Part shown: positions 8,904 to 17,485 of the stretch, piece after piece
How the letters are laid out: the number at the start of each line of letters is the position of its first letter
How positions within the stretch are numbered: position 1 is the stretch's first letter
DNA from: Acidobacteriota bacterium
Lineage (GTDB): Bacteria > Acidobacteriota > Blastocatellia > Pyrinomonadales > Pyrinomonadaceae
Length of the DNA: 64,000 nucleotides
Reading direction: 5' to 3'
NCBI GenBank assembly: GCA_019639195.1
Contig: JAHBSI010000001.1
Coordinates: 558,001-622,000, forward strand
Program-made: the position numbers and the translations under genes
The notes under the pieces: model-generated
Told to the model about the DNA's origin: nothing
The model's database searches: none
Seen by the model: only the letters and a program-made list of their open reading frames with translations

Positions 8904-11120
8904 ATGCGAAACCTAAAGCTCCTTTTCGTGACGATACTAATGGCCGCGACGTTCACGGGTATCTCCCGGGCACAAGTGCCCATCGAGACCGGCATCAGGA
9001 TCCTTTATGCCGAAGACGCTCGTGCATACACGGCGGACCTCCAAACGTATCTGCGATCGGCAAAGCCGGCGATCCGTGCGCGTGCCGCCCTTGCAGCGGG
9101 ACGAATCGGCAGGAAAGAAGCGATTCCCGCCCTCTCAAACCTTTTGAACGACACGGATGAGAATGTCCGCCTCAATGCAGTGTTCGCTCTCGGCGAGATC
9201 GAGTCGGCTGATGCGGCGGACGTCCTGCTCGCGGCAACGGCAAAGGAAAGGTCTGCGGCGGTCAAGGCCCGTATCGTCGAGGCTCTCGGCAAGATCGCGG
9301 CTGCCAATTCAAAGGCAGATAGTGCGGCGAAGATCAAAAAGGCGATCACAGATGCGATGAACGCCGAGCTCGCAAAAGGCACAAAGCGGGATGGCACGAC
9401 CGTTCTTCTCGGGCTGACCGCATTGATCCGCACAAGGCCGGAAGGTGCCGATGCGATCGCCGCAAAACTATTGAATGATGCGGATGCAAGAGTACGTGCT
9501 GACGCCGCGAACGCCCTTACACGACTCCGCGCAAAGAACGCAAACGCAAAACTGATCGACCTTGTAAGAACCGAAACTGATGCGGTCGCGAGAGCAAATG
9601 CCGCAAGAGCACTCGGCGCCGCAAATGCAAAAGAGGCGACGGAGCTTTTGGTCTCGGTCGCGGCAAAGGATGCGGACAGCCGCGTGCGCATCTCGGCAGT
9701 GCGATCCATTGCGTCGCTAAAAGATGCTGCCGCCGGAGAGAAACTAATCGAGCGCGCAAACGCTCTGCTAAAAAGTGCGCTCGATAAGCGCTTCGTCTCT
9801 CGCCGTGTTGGGCGGCCCGACGAAACGACCGAGCTTCTTGAACTCGCGTCTGCCGTTGGCCGCATCTTTGACGGAACCGCGAACGAGAACGCCCTTAAGT
9901 TCCTGCGTTCATTGAGAGAATTTGACGGCTATCGCTCGTCCGAGACCGAAGCTGCTTTTGCTCAAATCGCACCCGAAATTTACGCAAACGAAAAGCCGGC
10001 GGCGGAGGCGTTAACCGAACCCTGGGTCGCATCCGCCTATTTTGCGGGCCTTTCAGCGGTCGCTGATACAAAAAACGAGGCCGCGATCACGGCTGCGAAA
10101 CACTCGTTGATGACCTTCCTTTCAGAGTTGAGCGCCTCGACCAAAAGCTCCGGAGAAAAGGAGATGACGGAGGCTCTTCCCGATGCGATCGGTGCGATGG
10201 CGGCGTTGAAGATCGACGATCTCGAAGCCAAGCTGCTCGCGCAACTCACGAATCCGGACGTGTTCATTCGCGTTGCGGCCGCAAACGCCCTTTCGGAAAT
10301 GCCGAAGAGCGACAAGATCATAAATGCTCTTGACCGTGCATTCGGCGCCGCACTTTCATCGGACAAGCACGAGGACGACGCACAGCTTGCGATCCTCGAT
10401 GCGCTCGCAAAGCTCGATAAGAAAGCTGCGATCCCGGTCTTTTCGCTCGCTCTTTCGTCGCCGGATTATCTTGTGCGAAAGAAAGGGTTTGAGTATCTGA
10501 GCGACAAGGAATTCGCGGGTGATGAGAAGCTCGCGACATTCCTGAAGAATGCGCGCGAAAAACATCTCGATGAGGTTCGTCCTCATTCATCTGCGACCGG
10601 CACCGACCTCGGGCAGATCTTGAACAAACGCGAAGACTATGTTCGAGCGTTCTCTCGAAAGAATGGCTCGGCCATCGCTGTTTTGACGACGGAGAAAGGC
10701 GTCTTTGAGATCGAACTTCTCGGCGAAGACGCGCCGCTGACGGTCGAAAACTTTATTAAGCTTGCAAACCGCGGCTACTTCAACGGGCTTACGGTCCATC
10801 GCGTTGTCGCAAACTTTGTGATGCAGGACGGCGACCCACGCGGCGACGGCAATGGCGGCCCCGGATGGTCGATACGCTGTGAGATCAATATGGTCCCGTA
10901 CGACCGCGGGGCCGTCGGGATGGCGCTTTCGGGCAAGGACACGGGCGGTTCGCAGTGGTTCATCACGCATTCGCCTCAGCCGCATCTTGACGGCGGCTAC
11001 ACCGTGTTCGGCCGCGTCAGGGGAACCGGAATGGACTACGTTGATAACATCGTTCGCGGCGACAAGATCCTCAACATTCGAATAGTTGAGAACGAATCAA
11101 AGAAGCGGAGCGGGAAATAG
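8904..11120 (+). CDS. Secreted HEAT-repeat protein fused to a cyclophilin-type peptidyl-prolyl isomerase
   Basis: A 738-residue exported protein. The ATG at 8904 gives a clear signal peptide ('LLFVTILMAATFTGISRAQ'); an upstream in-frame ATG inside the OsmC gene would bury it. Residues about 35-580 consist of Ala-rich HEAT/PBS-lyase-like helical repeats ('VRLNAVFALGEIESADAADVLLAA', 'VRADAANALTRLRAKNANAKLI'). Residues about 589-725 are a cyclophilin domain with 'GYFNGLTVHRVVANFVMQDGDPRGDG', 'DTGGSQWFITHSPQPHLDGGYTVFGRV', i.e. the Arg, Gln and Phe positions of active enzymes are kept. It would isomerise proline bonds in exported proteins, with the HEAT array as a likely protein-binding scaffold (inference). 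Confidence 0.88.
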   Translation: MRNLKLLFVTILMAATFTGISRAQVPIETGIRILYAEDARAYTADLQTYLRSAKPAIRARAALAAGRIGRKEAIPALSNLLNDTDENVRLNAVFALGEIESADAADVLLAATAKERSAAVKARIVEALGKIAAANSKADSAAKIKKAITDAMNAELAKGTKRDGTTVLLGLTALIRTRPEGADAIAAKLLNDADARVRADAANALTRLRAKNANAKLIDLVRTETDAVARANAARALGAANAKEATELLVSVAAKDADSRVRISAVRSIASLKDAAAGEKLIERANALLKSALDKRFVSRRVGRPDETTELLELASAVGRIFDGTANENALKFLRSLREFDGYRSSETEAAFAQIAPEIYANEKPAAEALTEPWVASAYFAGLSAVADTKNEAAITAAKHSLMTFLSELSASTKSSGEKEMTEALPDAIGAMAALKIDDLEAKLLAQLTNPDVFIRVAAANALSEMPKSDKIINALDRAFGAALSSDKHEDDAQLAILDALAKLDKKAAIPVFSLALSSPDYLVRKKGFEYLSDKEFAGDEKLATFLKNAREKHLDEVRPHSSATGTDLGQILNKREDYVRAFSRKNGSAIAVLTTEKGVFEIELLGEDAPLTVENFIKLANRGYFNGLTVHRVVANFVMQDGDPRGDGNGGPGWSIRCEINMVPYDRGAVGMALSGKDTGGSQWFITHSPQPHLDGGYTVFGRVRGTGMDYVDNIVRGDKILNIRIVENESKKRSGK

Positions 11121-11142
11121 TGCCCCGCGTCGGTAAGGTCAA

Positions 11143-11628
11143 ATGGAGAGCATTCAACAACGCAAAGAGATCGAGATCGAGAAAAGCCTCGACGATCTGT
11201 CTCGCTATCTCGACGGGCTCTTTCGCATCCCGGGCACGGGCTGGCGTTTTGGGCTCGACGCGCTGATCGGCCTGATCCCGAACATTGGCGACACGCTCAC
11301 GTTCCTGCCTTCGATGTACATTCTGTTCTCAGGAGTGCGATACGGCGTGCCGAAGATCACGCTGCTTCGGATGGCGCTGAATATCGCGATCGACTATTTG
11401 GTGGGCATGATCCCTTTCCTCGGCGATGCGTTCGATTTTGTCTGGAAATCGAATATGAAGAATATGAACCTCATTCGAACGCGTGCAACCGGCCGTGACA
11501 AAGGCACATCGAGCGACTATTTGTTCATCTTCGGGTTGATGGGCGGGCTGCTCTTCCTGCTTTTCGCGTCGATCGCTGCAAGCGGCCTGATCCTTTACTG
11601 GGTCTTTACGAGCCGTCCGCTGCTTTAG
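11143..11628 (+). CDS. DUF4112 membrane protein
   Basis: A 161-residue inner-membrane protein of the DUF4112 family. The N-terminal 'LDDLSRYLDGLFRIPGTGWRFGLDALIGLIPNIGDTLTF' and the central 'IDYLVGMIPFLGDAFDFVWKSNMKN' are the family hallmarks, with the twice-repeated 'P.(I/L)GD' turn. Hydrophobic segments fall at about 45-70, 83-103 and 128-155. Function is unknown. It starts 22 bases after the HEAT-cyclophilin gene, ending the OsmC-to-DUF4112 plus-strand run. Confidence 0.85.
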   Translation: MESIQQRKEIEIEKSLDDLSRYLDGLFRIPGTGWRFGLDALIGLIPNIGDTLTFLPSMYILFSGVRYGVPKITLLRMALNIAIDYLVGMIPFLGDAFDFVWKSNMKNMNLIRTRATGRDKGTSSDYLFIFGLMGGLLFLLFASIAASGLILYWVFTSRPLL

Positions 11629-11708
11629 CCTTAAACGATCAAGGGTCCAAGGGCGAAGCGCTCAAAAACGCTCACGTCCCCCGGACCCTCGTCATTGTCC
11701 GCAAAAAG

Positions 11709-12185
11709 TTACGCTTCGGCGGCTTGAGCCTCGGGAAACATCTTCTCGAGTGCTCCGGCAAGAACGCCGATGCCGAATTCACCGGCAGCACGGCTCTTCA
11801 ATTTCCCTTCCGCATCGAACAGATAATATACCGGAACCCAGCCCTGCTCATTCAGAAAAGCGTCTTTGAGCTTGTGCTCGTTGTCCACGGCGCAGACATC
11901 GTCGATGCAATGCGTCGCGATCGTTTCCTTGACGGTCTCGATGTTCGTATCCGCTTCGTATCGCGGCATATGGATCGCGACCGAGCGAAGACCCGCGTCT
12001 TTATACTTTGCTTTCAGGGCCTGCAGCTTGGGCATATTCTCTTTGCAGATGCCACAGCTCGTCGCCCAAAAATAAACAAGCGTCGGCTGGCCGTTGACAT
12101 AATCATCGGCCGTTTCCTGCAATTCATTCAACCAGTGCGTCGCCCCTTCGAAAGTGGGCCGCTGGTCGCCGATCCTCATTGGCAT
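11709..12185 (-). CDS. TlpA/ResA-like thioredoxin-fold protein
   Basis: A 158-residue thioredoxin-fold protein with a redox motif CGIC in 'YFWATSCGICKENMPKL' near residue 45, followed by 'AKYKDAGLRSVAIHMPRYEAD' and a cis-Pro region 'GWVPVYYLFDAEGKLKSRAAGE'. This arrangement is that of TlpA/ResA-type reductases and peroxiredoxin-related proteins. No signal peptide or membrane anchor is visible, so unlike ResA it probably works in the cytosol. It lies downstream of the peroxiredoxin gene on the same strand with a ~110-base gap, suggesting a role in peroxide or disulfide stress, possibly as an electron donor (inference). Confidence 0.82.
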   Translation of the reverse strand: MPMRIGDQRPTFEGATHWLNELQETADDYVNGQPTLVYFWATSCGICKENMPKLQALKAKYKDAGLRSVAIHMPRYEADTNIETVKETIATHCIDDVCAVDNEHKLKDAFLNEQGWVPVYYLFDAEGKLKSRAAGEFGIGVLAGALEKMFPEAQAAEA

Positions 12186-12297
12186 TGTTCGTTCACCTCA
12201 AAATAACAGCCGCAGGTTGACGCCTGTCACCGCAGAAACTCCTTGTCTGATCCCTCTGCGTGGACTTTCGCCGCCTGCGGCTGATCCTGTTAAATTC

Positions 12298-12885
12298 TTA
12301 CACCTTCAAGTTCGCCTGGCCGGGCTTCCAGTCAGCAGAGCAAAGGCCACCGGTCTGAAGTCCCTGGAGAACGCGAAGCGTTTCATCGACCGAGCGTCCG
12401 ATGTTCAGGCTCTGAACGACCGAATACTGCAGAACGCCTTCCGGATCGATGATGAAGAGGCCGCGAAGAGCGATGTTCGCATCTTCGACCAGAATGTTGT
12501 ACTGACGTGCGAGCTTGCCGGCCGTGTCCGAAGCGATCGGATACTTCACGCCTTCGATGCCGTTCTTATCAAGCGGCGTCTTCAGCCATGCACGATGCGA
12601 ATGAACCGAATCGGTCGAAACACCGACAACTTCTGCGCCGATGCCCTGGAATTCTTCGAGACGATCCGAGAAGTGGATCAGCTCGGTCGGGCAGACGAAC
12701 GTGAAATCGAGCGGATAGAAGAGCAGAATGAGCCATTTGCCCTTGTAATCGGCCAGCTTGACGTTCTCGGCCAAGGTGTCGATATTCTTGGTCGAAGGCA
12801 TATTGAAGTCGGGTGCCGGTTGTCCGACCTTCGCGATCGGTGCACTCACGATGTTCTCTGTTGCGGTTCCTGTTGCAGTTGACAT
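12298..12885 (-). CDS. Typical 2-Cys peroxiredoxin (AhpC/Prx1 type)
   Basis: A 195-residue peroxide-reducing enzyme. The peroxidatic cysteine is C65 in 'FYPLDFTFVCPTEL', with the 'PxxxTxxCPTE' active site intact; the resolving cysteine is in 'GGLCSADWKPGQ' near the C-terminus. The protein ends soon after, without the YF tail of oxidation-sensitive eukaryotic enzymes. The ATG at 12885 is preferred to one 16 codons upstream because it has a good GGAGAG ribosome site nine to ten bases before it and matches family N-termini. The PerR-like gene lies immediately upstream on the same strand, so peroxide-induced expression is likely. Confidence 0.92.
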   Translation of the reverse strand: MSTATGTATENIVSAPIAKVGQPAPDFNMPSTKNIDTLAENVKLADYKGKWLILLFYPLDFTFVCPTELIHFSDRLEEFQGIGAEVVGVSTDSVHSHRAWLKTPLDKNGIEGVKYPIASDTAGKLARQYNILVEDANIALRGLFIIDPEGVLQYSVVQSLNIGRSVDETLRVLQGLQTGGLCSADWKPGQANLKV

Positions 12886-12969
12886 TGTTATAATTCTCTC
12901 CTTTTTTCTAAATGCTCGCCGCTTCTGCGGCAATTGTTTGCTCCATTATGGGAATGCGAAAACTATTCT

Positions 12970-13374
12970 CTAACCTTTCTTCACGCAGTCCGGACAGAGT
13001 CCGCGAAGCGTGAATTCAAGCGTTTCGGCCTTGAATTTTGAAAATTTTGCAGCCCGCTTAACAAGATCCGGCGGAAGCTCCATCTCGATGTCAACGAGCT
13101 TGCCGCACGACGTACAAATTGCATGATCGTGGCGATGCGTGAACTTATCAAAGCGGCTTGCACCGTTGCCGAACGGGATCTCGGCAATGTGACCGGCCTC
13201 TTTCAAGAATCGAAGCGAGTTATACACGGTCGCAAAGCTGATCGTGGGGAGCTTTGCCTTGGCCGCAACGAATACATCGTTCGCGGTAAGGTGGCCGTGC
13301 GCCTCACGCACGACCGCAAGCACCACCTCACGCTGCCGCGTTAAACCCAATTCATTGATCGCCGAAAACTTCAT
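12970..13374 (-). CDS. PerR-like Fur-family peroxide sensor/repressor
   Basis: A 134-residue metalloregulator: N-terminal winged helix (about 1-75, 'SFATVYNSLRFLKEAGHI') and C-terminal dimerisation/metal domain. Two CxxC pairs ('CTSC' and 'CPDC') form the structural zinc site. The regulatory site reads 'SRFDKFTHRHDHAICTSCGKLVDIE'; the Asp in 'RFD' is the PerR-type ligand, where Fur usually has Glu, which supports peroxide sensing through iron-catalysed His oxidation. The start at 13374 (MKFSAINELGLTRQR) matches the family, and the longer frame upstream reads through the operator. It sits directly upstream of the peroxiredoxin gene. Confidence 0.85.
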   Translation of the reverse strand: MKFSAINELGLTRQREVVLAVVREAHGHLTANDVFVAAKAKLPTISFATVYNSLRFLKEAGHIAEIPFGNGASRFDKFTHRHDHAICTSCGKLVDIEMELPPDLVKRAAKFSKFKAETLEFTLRGLCPDCVKKG

Positions 13375-13382
13375 AACTTGAA

Positions 13383-13403
13383 TTAGAATAATTCCAATTC
13401 TAA
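13383..13403. promoter_or_regulatory. Probable Per-box operator
   Basis: TTAGAAT at 13383-13389 and ATTCTAA at 13397-13403 form a perfect inverted repeat with a seven-base spacer, nine bases before the PerR-like start codon. The first 15 bases also match the Per-box pattern TTAnAATnATTnTAA closely. Autoregulation by the adjacent regulator is the simplest reading. Confidence 0.7.
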
Positions 13404-13489
13404 ACCCTGTCAAGCGGCCTAAGAAGAAATCTTTTTCGTAAATGCTATAATCAAGCCACTCGAACACTCGCGAAAGCATCGATCAGATT

Positions 13490-14815
13490 GTGAATTTCGT
13501 CTTTTCAAATAGATCTTTGGTGCTGCTGGCCGCGGCCGCGGTCGTGCTTTTAGCGACGTTCGCGTTTGTTGGCCTTGGTTGGTTCGTCCTGATCTTCGAC
13601 GTTCTGCTGATCATAGCGGCACTCGTTGACTATTTCACAAGCCGAGGCGCCGCAAAAGACCTCGTAGTTACACGCTCATTTCAGAAAAGGCCGGCTATCG
13701 GCGATCCGACAGAGATCACCGTCACCATCACTAACACGGGGCGACGCAGCCTGCTTTTGAAAATAAAGGACGAGTATCCGCCCGAGATGGCGCTCGGTGA
13801 GCAAGGGCGTGAGGCAACGCTCCAGCTTGAGCCGAATAGCGTTGGGGCATATTCGTATTCGGTCACGCCGCCGCGACGCGGGCCATACGAATTTGGCACG
13901 ACGGCGGTTCGTTGCCTTTCAAGGCTTGGCCTCGTCTGGTGCCAGACGTCGCTTGGCAATGCTGACACCGTCAAGGTGTATCCGAACATTCGCCGTGCGC
14001 GTGAGCTTGAGCTGCGTGCCCTCGGGGCACACTCATTCCTCGCCGTACAGCGAAAGGCCGTGCGTCGGGGTGAAGGACGCGAGTTCGAATCCTTGCGGGA
14101 TTACGTGGCGGGCGACGAAATGAGGAATATCTCATGGACCGCGACCGCTCGCAGATCCAAGCTCACCTCCGTTCAGCATCAGATCGAACGAGACCAGACC
14201 GTTGTCATCGCGCTTGATGCCGGACGTCTGATGACCGGACGGATCGACAACGAAACGAAATTCGAGACAGCATTGCACACAAGCCTTGCGTTGATGAGCG
14301 CGTGTTCGCGTGCGGGCGACAACTGCGGCATCGTCGTTTTCGGCAGACGCGTGATCCGTTATCTTCCGCCGAAACGAGGCGTTGGCCAGATGGACGCTGC
14401 GCTCGAGACGCTCGTCGATATCGAACCGCAGCTTGTCGAATCGTCGTACTCACGCGGCTTTCAATTCATCGCATCGAACACGAAGAAGCGCGCTTTCGTC
14501 GTCATACTTACGGACGTTATTGATAAGGACAGTTCCAGCCGCCTGCTCGAAGCCTTGCCGCTTCTTCGGCCGAGGCACCTGCCGCTGGTTGCGACCATCG
14601 GCGACCGCGACCTGAATGCGTCAGTCTCGTCGCCGCCAAAGAATGAAAAGGAGCTTTTCCTGCAGTCCGCGGCCGAGGAACTCCTCGTCCAACGCGGGGC
14701 CGCTCTGCTCCAGGTCGAAGCTCTCGGCGGCCTTGCTCTCGATGTGACGACTCAGACGCTTGCCACCGAGCTTCTCGAAGCTTATATTCGCGTAAAGGTC
14801 CGCGGCCTTCTATAG
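13490..14815 (+). CDS. DUF58 domain protein (MoxR-partner type)
   Basis: A 441-residue membrane-anchored protein starting at a GTG. Two adjacent hydrophobic helices at about 7-50 anchor it; residues 60-160 form a beta-rich domain ('ITVTITNTGRRSLLLKIKDEYP'), and the DUF58 core follows: 'GREFESLRDYVAGDEMRNISWTATARRSKLTSVQHQIERDQTVVIALDAGRLM', leading into a von Willebrand A-like fold. Such proteins usually work with a MoxR AAA ATPase in complex assembly, and SpoIIM-like genes are frequent neighbours. Here no MoxR gene is visible, and a SpoIIM-like gene lies 3 kb away on the other strand. Confidence 0.88.
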   Translation: MNFVFSNRSLVLLAAAAVVLLATFAFVGLGWFVLIFDVLLIIAALVDYFTSRGAAKDLVVTRSFQKRPAIGDPTEITVTITNTGRRSLLLKIKDEYPPEMALGEQGREATLQLEPNSVGAYSYSVTPPRRGPYEFGTTAVRCLSRLGLVWCQTSLGNADTVKVYPNIRRARELELRALGAHSFLAVQRKAVRRGEGREFESLRDYVAGDEMRNISWTATARRSKLTSVQHQIERDQTVVIALDAGRLMTGRIDNETKFETALHTSLALMSACSRAGDNCGIVVFGRRVIRYLPPKRGVGQMDAALETLVDIEPQLVESSYSRGFQFIASNTKKRAFVVILTDVIDKDSSSRLLEALPLLRPRHLPLVATIGDRDLNASVSSPPKNEKELFLQSAAEELLVQRGAALLQVEALGGLALDVTTQTLATELLEAYIRVKVRGLL

Positions 14816-14832
14816 GAAAGCCGCCAGCATAA

Positions 14833-16143
14833 ATGACAGATAACCTCTTTACTCTCATCATTTACACAACCAAATATCGACTCGGCGGATCGCAGTTCCC
14901 TGTGGTTGCCGAAACGCTTGCGGAAGAAAAGAGACGCGATGATCCGGCCATTGAGGTCGTTACTCGAGCCGTTGAATCCAAGCACGATGTTCTAGGGGCG
15001 ATCGCCGAAATAAAAGAGAAAGGCGGCAGGCTGAAGGAGTTTATTTTCGTCGGGCATTCGGGAATGTACGGCCCGATGTTCGGAACGGTCAAGTTTCCGG
15101 AACAATTCTCGCCGTACGAATGGGAACAAATGGAGATCCCGTTTGCCGAAGACGGAAGTGCATCTTTCTATTGCTGCCGCTCGGCGAGATGGTTCGCTCC
15201 GTTCTTTGCGAGGACGCAGAACGTGCCGGCTCACGGCTTCTTTTGGTACACGACCTTCTCTAAGAACAAGGACAAATTCGTCTCTGCGGGCACGCGAACC
15301 GACGCGCCGCTCTACACGATCGGCTGCAAGGGAAGAAAATCTCACGGCTATGCCGCGGCATTGAAGAAACGTCTGGGGCAGATGCCCGCAGAAGAGATCA
15401 AGCGTTTTGAACCAAAACCGCCGGATGGCGACACGAGTTACGATCACGTCGCGGAGCTCTACGACGCCGTCTTTGAGGACATTCGCGTTCGCCGCGATGA
15501 ATGGGAATGGCTGAGCAAGCACCTGCCGACGGAGAAGGTTCGTGTTCTGGATATCGGCTGCGGTAACGGTGCATTGCTGAACGCACTTTCACCGCGAATA
15601 GGTTCGGGTGTTGGCGTTGATGAATCCGGCCCGATGATCGAGCAGGCTCGAAAGCGGAATGCAGATCGCGCGCACTTGCAGTTCCAGAAGATCGACGGCC
15701 CGAAGCTTCTATTTCCCGACGCGGAATTCGACGTCGTTATTTCGATGATGTCTTTTCGATACCTGGACTGGGATCCGCTTCTCGCGGAGATCAAGCGTGT
15801 CACAAAGCAAGGCGGTAAGTTCCTGATCGTCGATATGGTGACGGTTCCTGTTGCGTTCAAGGAATATCCGAAGCTTCTGCTCGACAAGGCAAAAGAGTTT
15901 GGCGGCCGCAGATCGAATGCAAAATACGAAGCTGCATTGAAGCGTCTGGTCGCGGATCCCGCTTGGCAGAAGATGGTCGAATACAATCCGATCCGTTCCG
16001 AGCACGAGATGAAATGGTATCTTGAAAGCCGCTTTCCGGGCCAAAAGGCCGAGATACTCAACATCGGCTGGAATTCACGAATTCTCGCATTCGACAGCGG
16101 GCCGATAGAACTCGGTGTCGAGGCAAAACTCACTTATCCTTAG
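14833..16143 (+). CDS. Two-domain protein: unknown N-terminal domain plus class I SAM methyltransferase
   Basis: A 436-residue cytosolic protein. Residues about 200-360 are a class I S-adenosylmethionine methyltransferase: glycine-rich motif 'VLDIGCGNGALL' at about 238-249, 'VGVDESGPMIEQARKR', 'FPDAEFDVVISMMSFRYLDW' and 'KQGGKFLIVDMV'. The N-terminal ~190 residues ('KEFIFVGHSGMYGPMFGT', 'SFYCCRSARWFAPFFA') form a domain I do not recognise; the 'GHSG' and the Cys-rich strand recall the CHAT/caspase-like or hydrolase folds but no assignment is safe. The gene begins 17 bases after DUF58 and is followed after four bases by the racemase-like gene, so the three may be cotranscribed. Substrate unknown. 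Confidence 0.75.
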   Translation: MTDNLFTLIIYTTKYRLGGSQFPVVAETLAEEKRRDDPAIEVVTRAVESKHDVLGAIAEIKEKGGRLKEFIFVGHSGMYGPMFGTVKFPEQFSPYEWEQMEIPFAEDGSASFYCCRSARWFAPFFARTQNVPAHGFFWYTTFSKNKDKFVSAGTRTDAPLYTIGCKGRKSHGYAAALKKRLGQMPAEEIKRFEPKPPDGDTSYDHVAELYDAVFEDIRVRRDEWEWLSKHLPTEKVRVLDIGCGNGALLNALSPRIGSGVGVDESGPMIEQARKRNADRAHLQFQKIDGPKLLFPDAEFDVVISMMSFRYLDWDPLLAEIKRVTKQGGKFLIVDMVTVPVAFKEYPKLLLDKAKEFGGRRSNAKYEAALKRLVADPAWQKMVEYNPIRSEHEMKWYLESRFPGQKAEILNIGWNSRILAFDSGPIELGVEAKLTYP

Positions 16144-16147
16144 AAGT

Positions 16148-16897
16148 ATGGGCCGCATCGGTATAATTGATTGGGGTATTGGCGGCATCGGCATCTACGG
16201 CCGATTGAAACAGAAGTACCCGAGCGTCGCTGTGACTTATCTATCCGATACGGGCTTTACGCCGTACGGCAAGACGACTCGCCGAGAGCTAATTGCACGC
16301 TTGAATCAGGTACTTCGCTTCCTCGAAGCACGCGATGTTTCCACGGTCATCATCGGCTGCAATGCGGCGAGCACTGTTGTCGACGATCTTCAGAAGGGCA
16401 GCTTGGAAGTGTCGGGTGTTATCAAACCCGCGATCGAACTTACGACAAAGTTGAGACCGCGCCAACTTGGCTTGATCGGCGGACGACGAACTGTCGTGTC
16501 GGGAGTCTATCGCCGAGGGTTTGCGGCAGAGGGGATAAAGGTCTCTCAACGGATAGCCCAGCCGCTCTCCGGCCTTATCGAAAGCGGCGATACGAACTCC
16601 CCAAGGCTGAATTCCGAATCAAAGCGAATACTTGCGCCGCTCGCCGATCACTCGCATATTCTGCTCGCGTGTACGCATTATCCGGCGATCGCGGACGTTC
16701 TCTCACAATATGTTTCGAAGGAAACGCAGTTTATCGACCCCGCAGATGCGGTCGTCAATTCTCTATTGCTTGATGATGCGGAGCCGGTCGGTGCAGACGT
16801 ATTCTTTTCGACAGGCGATGTCACGGAGATGCGTAGGGCTGCCGAAGCAGCGTGGGACACCAAGATCGGGGTTCCGAAACAGATACGGCTCGGTTGA
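16148..16897 (+). CDS. Glutamate racemase-like protein (Asp/Glu racemase family)
   Basis: A 249-residue protein of the MurI family, which interconverts L- and D-glutamate for peptidoglycan with two catalytic cysteines. The N-terminus 'IGIIDWGIGGIGIYGRLKQKYP' corresponds to the usual 'DSGVGGL' loop but with Trp in place of Ser. The first cysteine lies in 'VIIGCNAASTVV' and the second in 'ILLACTHYPAIADVL'; both are kept. The Ser-to-Trp change next to the catalytic Asp means substrate preference may differ from MurI. The ATG at 16148, four bases after the preceding stop, is preferred to one inside the upstream gene. Confidence 0.78.
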   Translation: MGRIGIIDWGIGGIGIYGRLKQKYPSVAVTYLSDTGFTPYGKTTRRELIARLNQVLRFLEARDVSTVIIGCNAASTVVDDLQKGSLEVSGVIKPAIELTTKLRPRQLGLIGGRRTVVSGVYRRGFAAEGIKVSQRIAQPLSGLIESGDTNSPRLNSESKRILAPLADHSHILLACTHYPAIADVLSQYVSKETQFIDPADAVVNSLLLDDAEPVGADVFFSTGDVTEMRRAAEAAWDTKIGVPKQIRLG

Positions 16898-16903
16898 GAA
16901 GAT

Positions 16904-16933
16904 GCAAGACTCGGGCGGTCTTGCGTTCTGTTA
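16904..16933 (+). terminator. Possible terminator after the racemase-like gene
   Basis: GCAAGAC and GTCTTGC form a perfect seven-pair stem around a seven-base loop, followed by a T-rich but interrupted tract. A second weaker hairpin (CGGTC/GACCG) follows. Confidence 0.4.
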
Positions 16934-16996
16934 TTGAACGGTCGCAAGATGACCGACTACTTGAATTAATTATTTTTTAGGTATTAGGATAAGCAT

Positions 16997-17485
16997 ATGA
17001 AAAAGACGATCTACACACTCGCAATTTTTGGCCTTTTTTTGACAGCGTCGGCCGTTGCCGTAAATGCGCAGCAGATGCCGGTCGCTAAATTTAAACTGAC
17101 ACAGTATATGTTCCGAGACAAAATGGCGTATCCCATTGATAAGATGGAAGTTACGCTGAATGTGTCGGCGGACGGCCACATCGGCGGCAAAGGCGGCTGC
17201 AATGTTTATGGAGCGGATTTTTCGATCACTGACGGCAAGCTGAAAGTTTCGGCTCCGATCTCAACAATGATGTTCTGTGACGAACTGATCAACGGTTTTG
17301 AGCGGAAATTCTTTGATGTGCTGCAGAATGCAGACACATTCTCACTAAAGGACAAAAAACTCACCATCGCAAGCTCAAAGCGCCACACCTTTGTGGTATT
17401 TGAGCCGATCGTTGAGGAGACGAAGAAGGAACACGACCATCACCCCGCATCGACGCCCGGTGATCGGCCGACAAAGAACAGATAA
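16997..17485 (+). CDS. Secreted META-domain protein (HslJ-like)
   Basis: A 162-residue exported protein with a signal peptide (about 1-26, 'FLTASAVAVNAQ'). The body is a META domain: 'VTLNVSADGHIGGKGGCNVYGADFSITDGKLKVSAPISTMMFCDEL' followed by 'FFDVLQNADTFSLKDKKLTIASSK', with the family cysteines in 'GGCN' and 'MFCD'. META/HslJ proteins are small beta-rich envelope proteins of unclear function, linked in E. coli to novobiocin tolerance. The His-rich tail (about 143-155) is unusual. Its last 46 bases overlap the 3' end of the convergent SpoIIM-like gene. Confidence 0.8.
   Translation: MKKTIYTLAIFGLFLTASAVAVNAQQMPVAKFKLTQYMFRDKMAYPIDKMEVTLNVSADGHIGGKGGCNVYGADFSITDGKLKVSAPISTMMFCDELINGFERKFFDVLQNADTFSLKDKKLTIASSKRHTFVVFEPIVEETKKEHDHHPASTPGDRPTKNR

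Noticed and set aside
9005..9865. Ser/Ala/Arg-rich minus-strand frame opposite the HEAT repeats
   Set aside because: Composition arises from the Ala-rich repeats on the other strand.
11640..11695. GGGTCC/GGACCC pair after DUF4112 considered as a terminator
   Set aside because: Stem of only six pairs with a long loop and no T tract.
14080..14100. gagttcgaatcc segment considered as a tRNA T-arm
   Set aside because: It lies inside the DUF58 coding frame and no cloverleaf surrounds it; no tRNA was found in the window.
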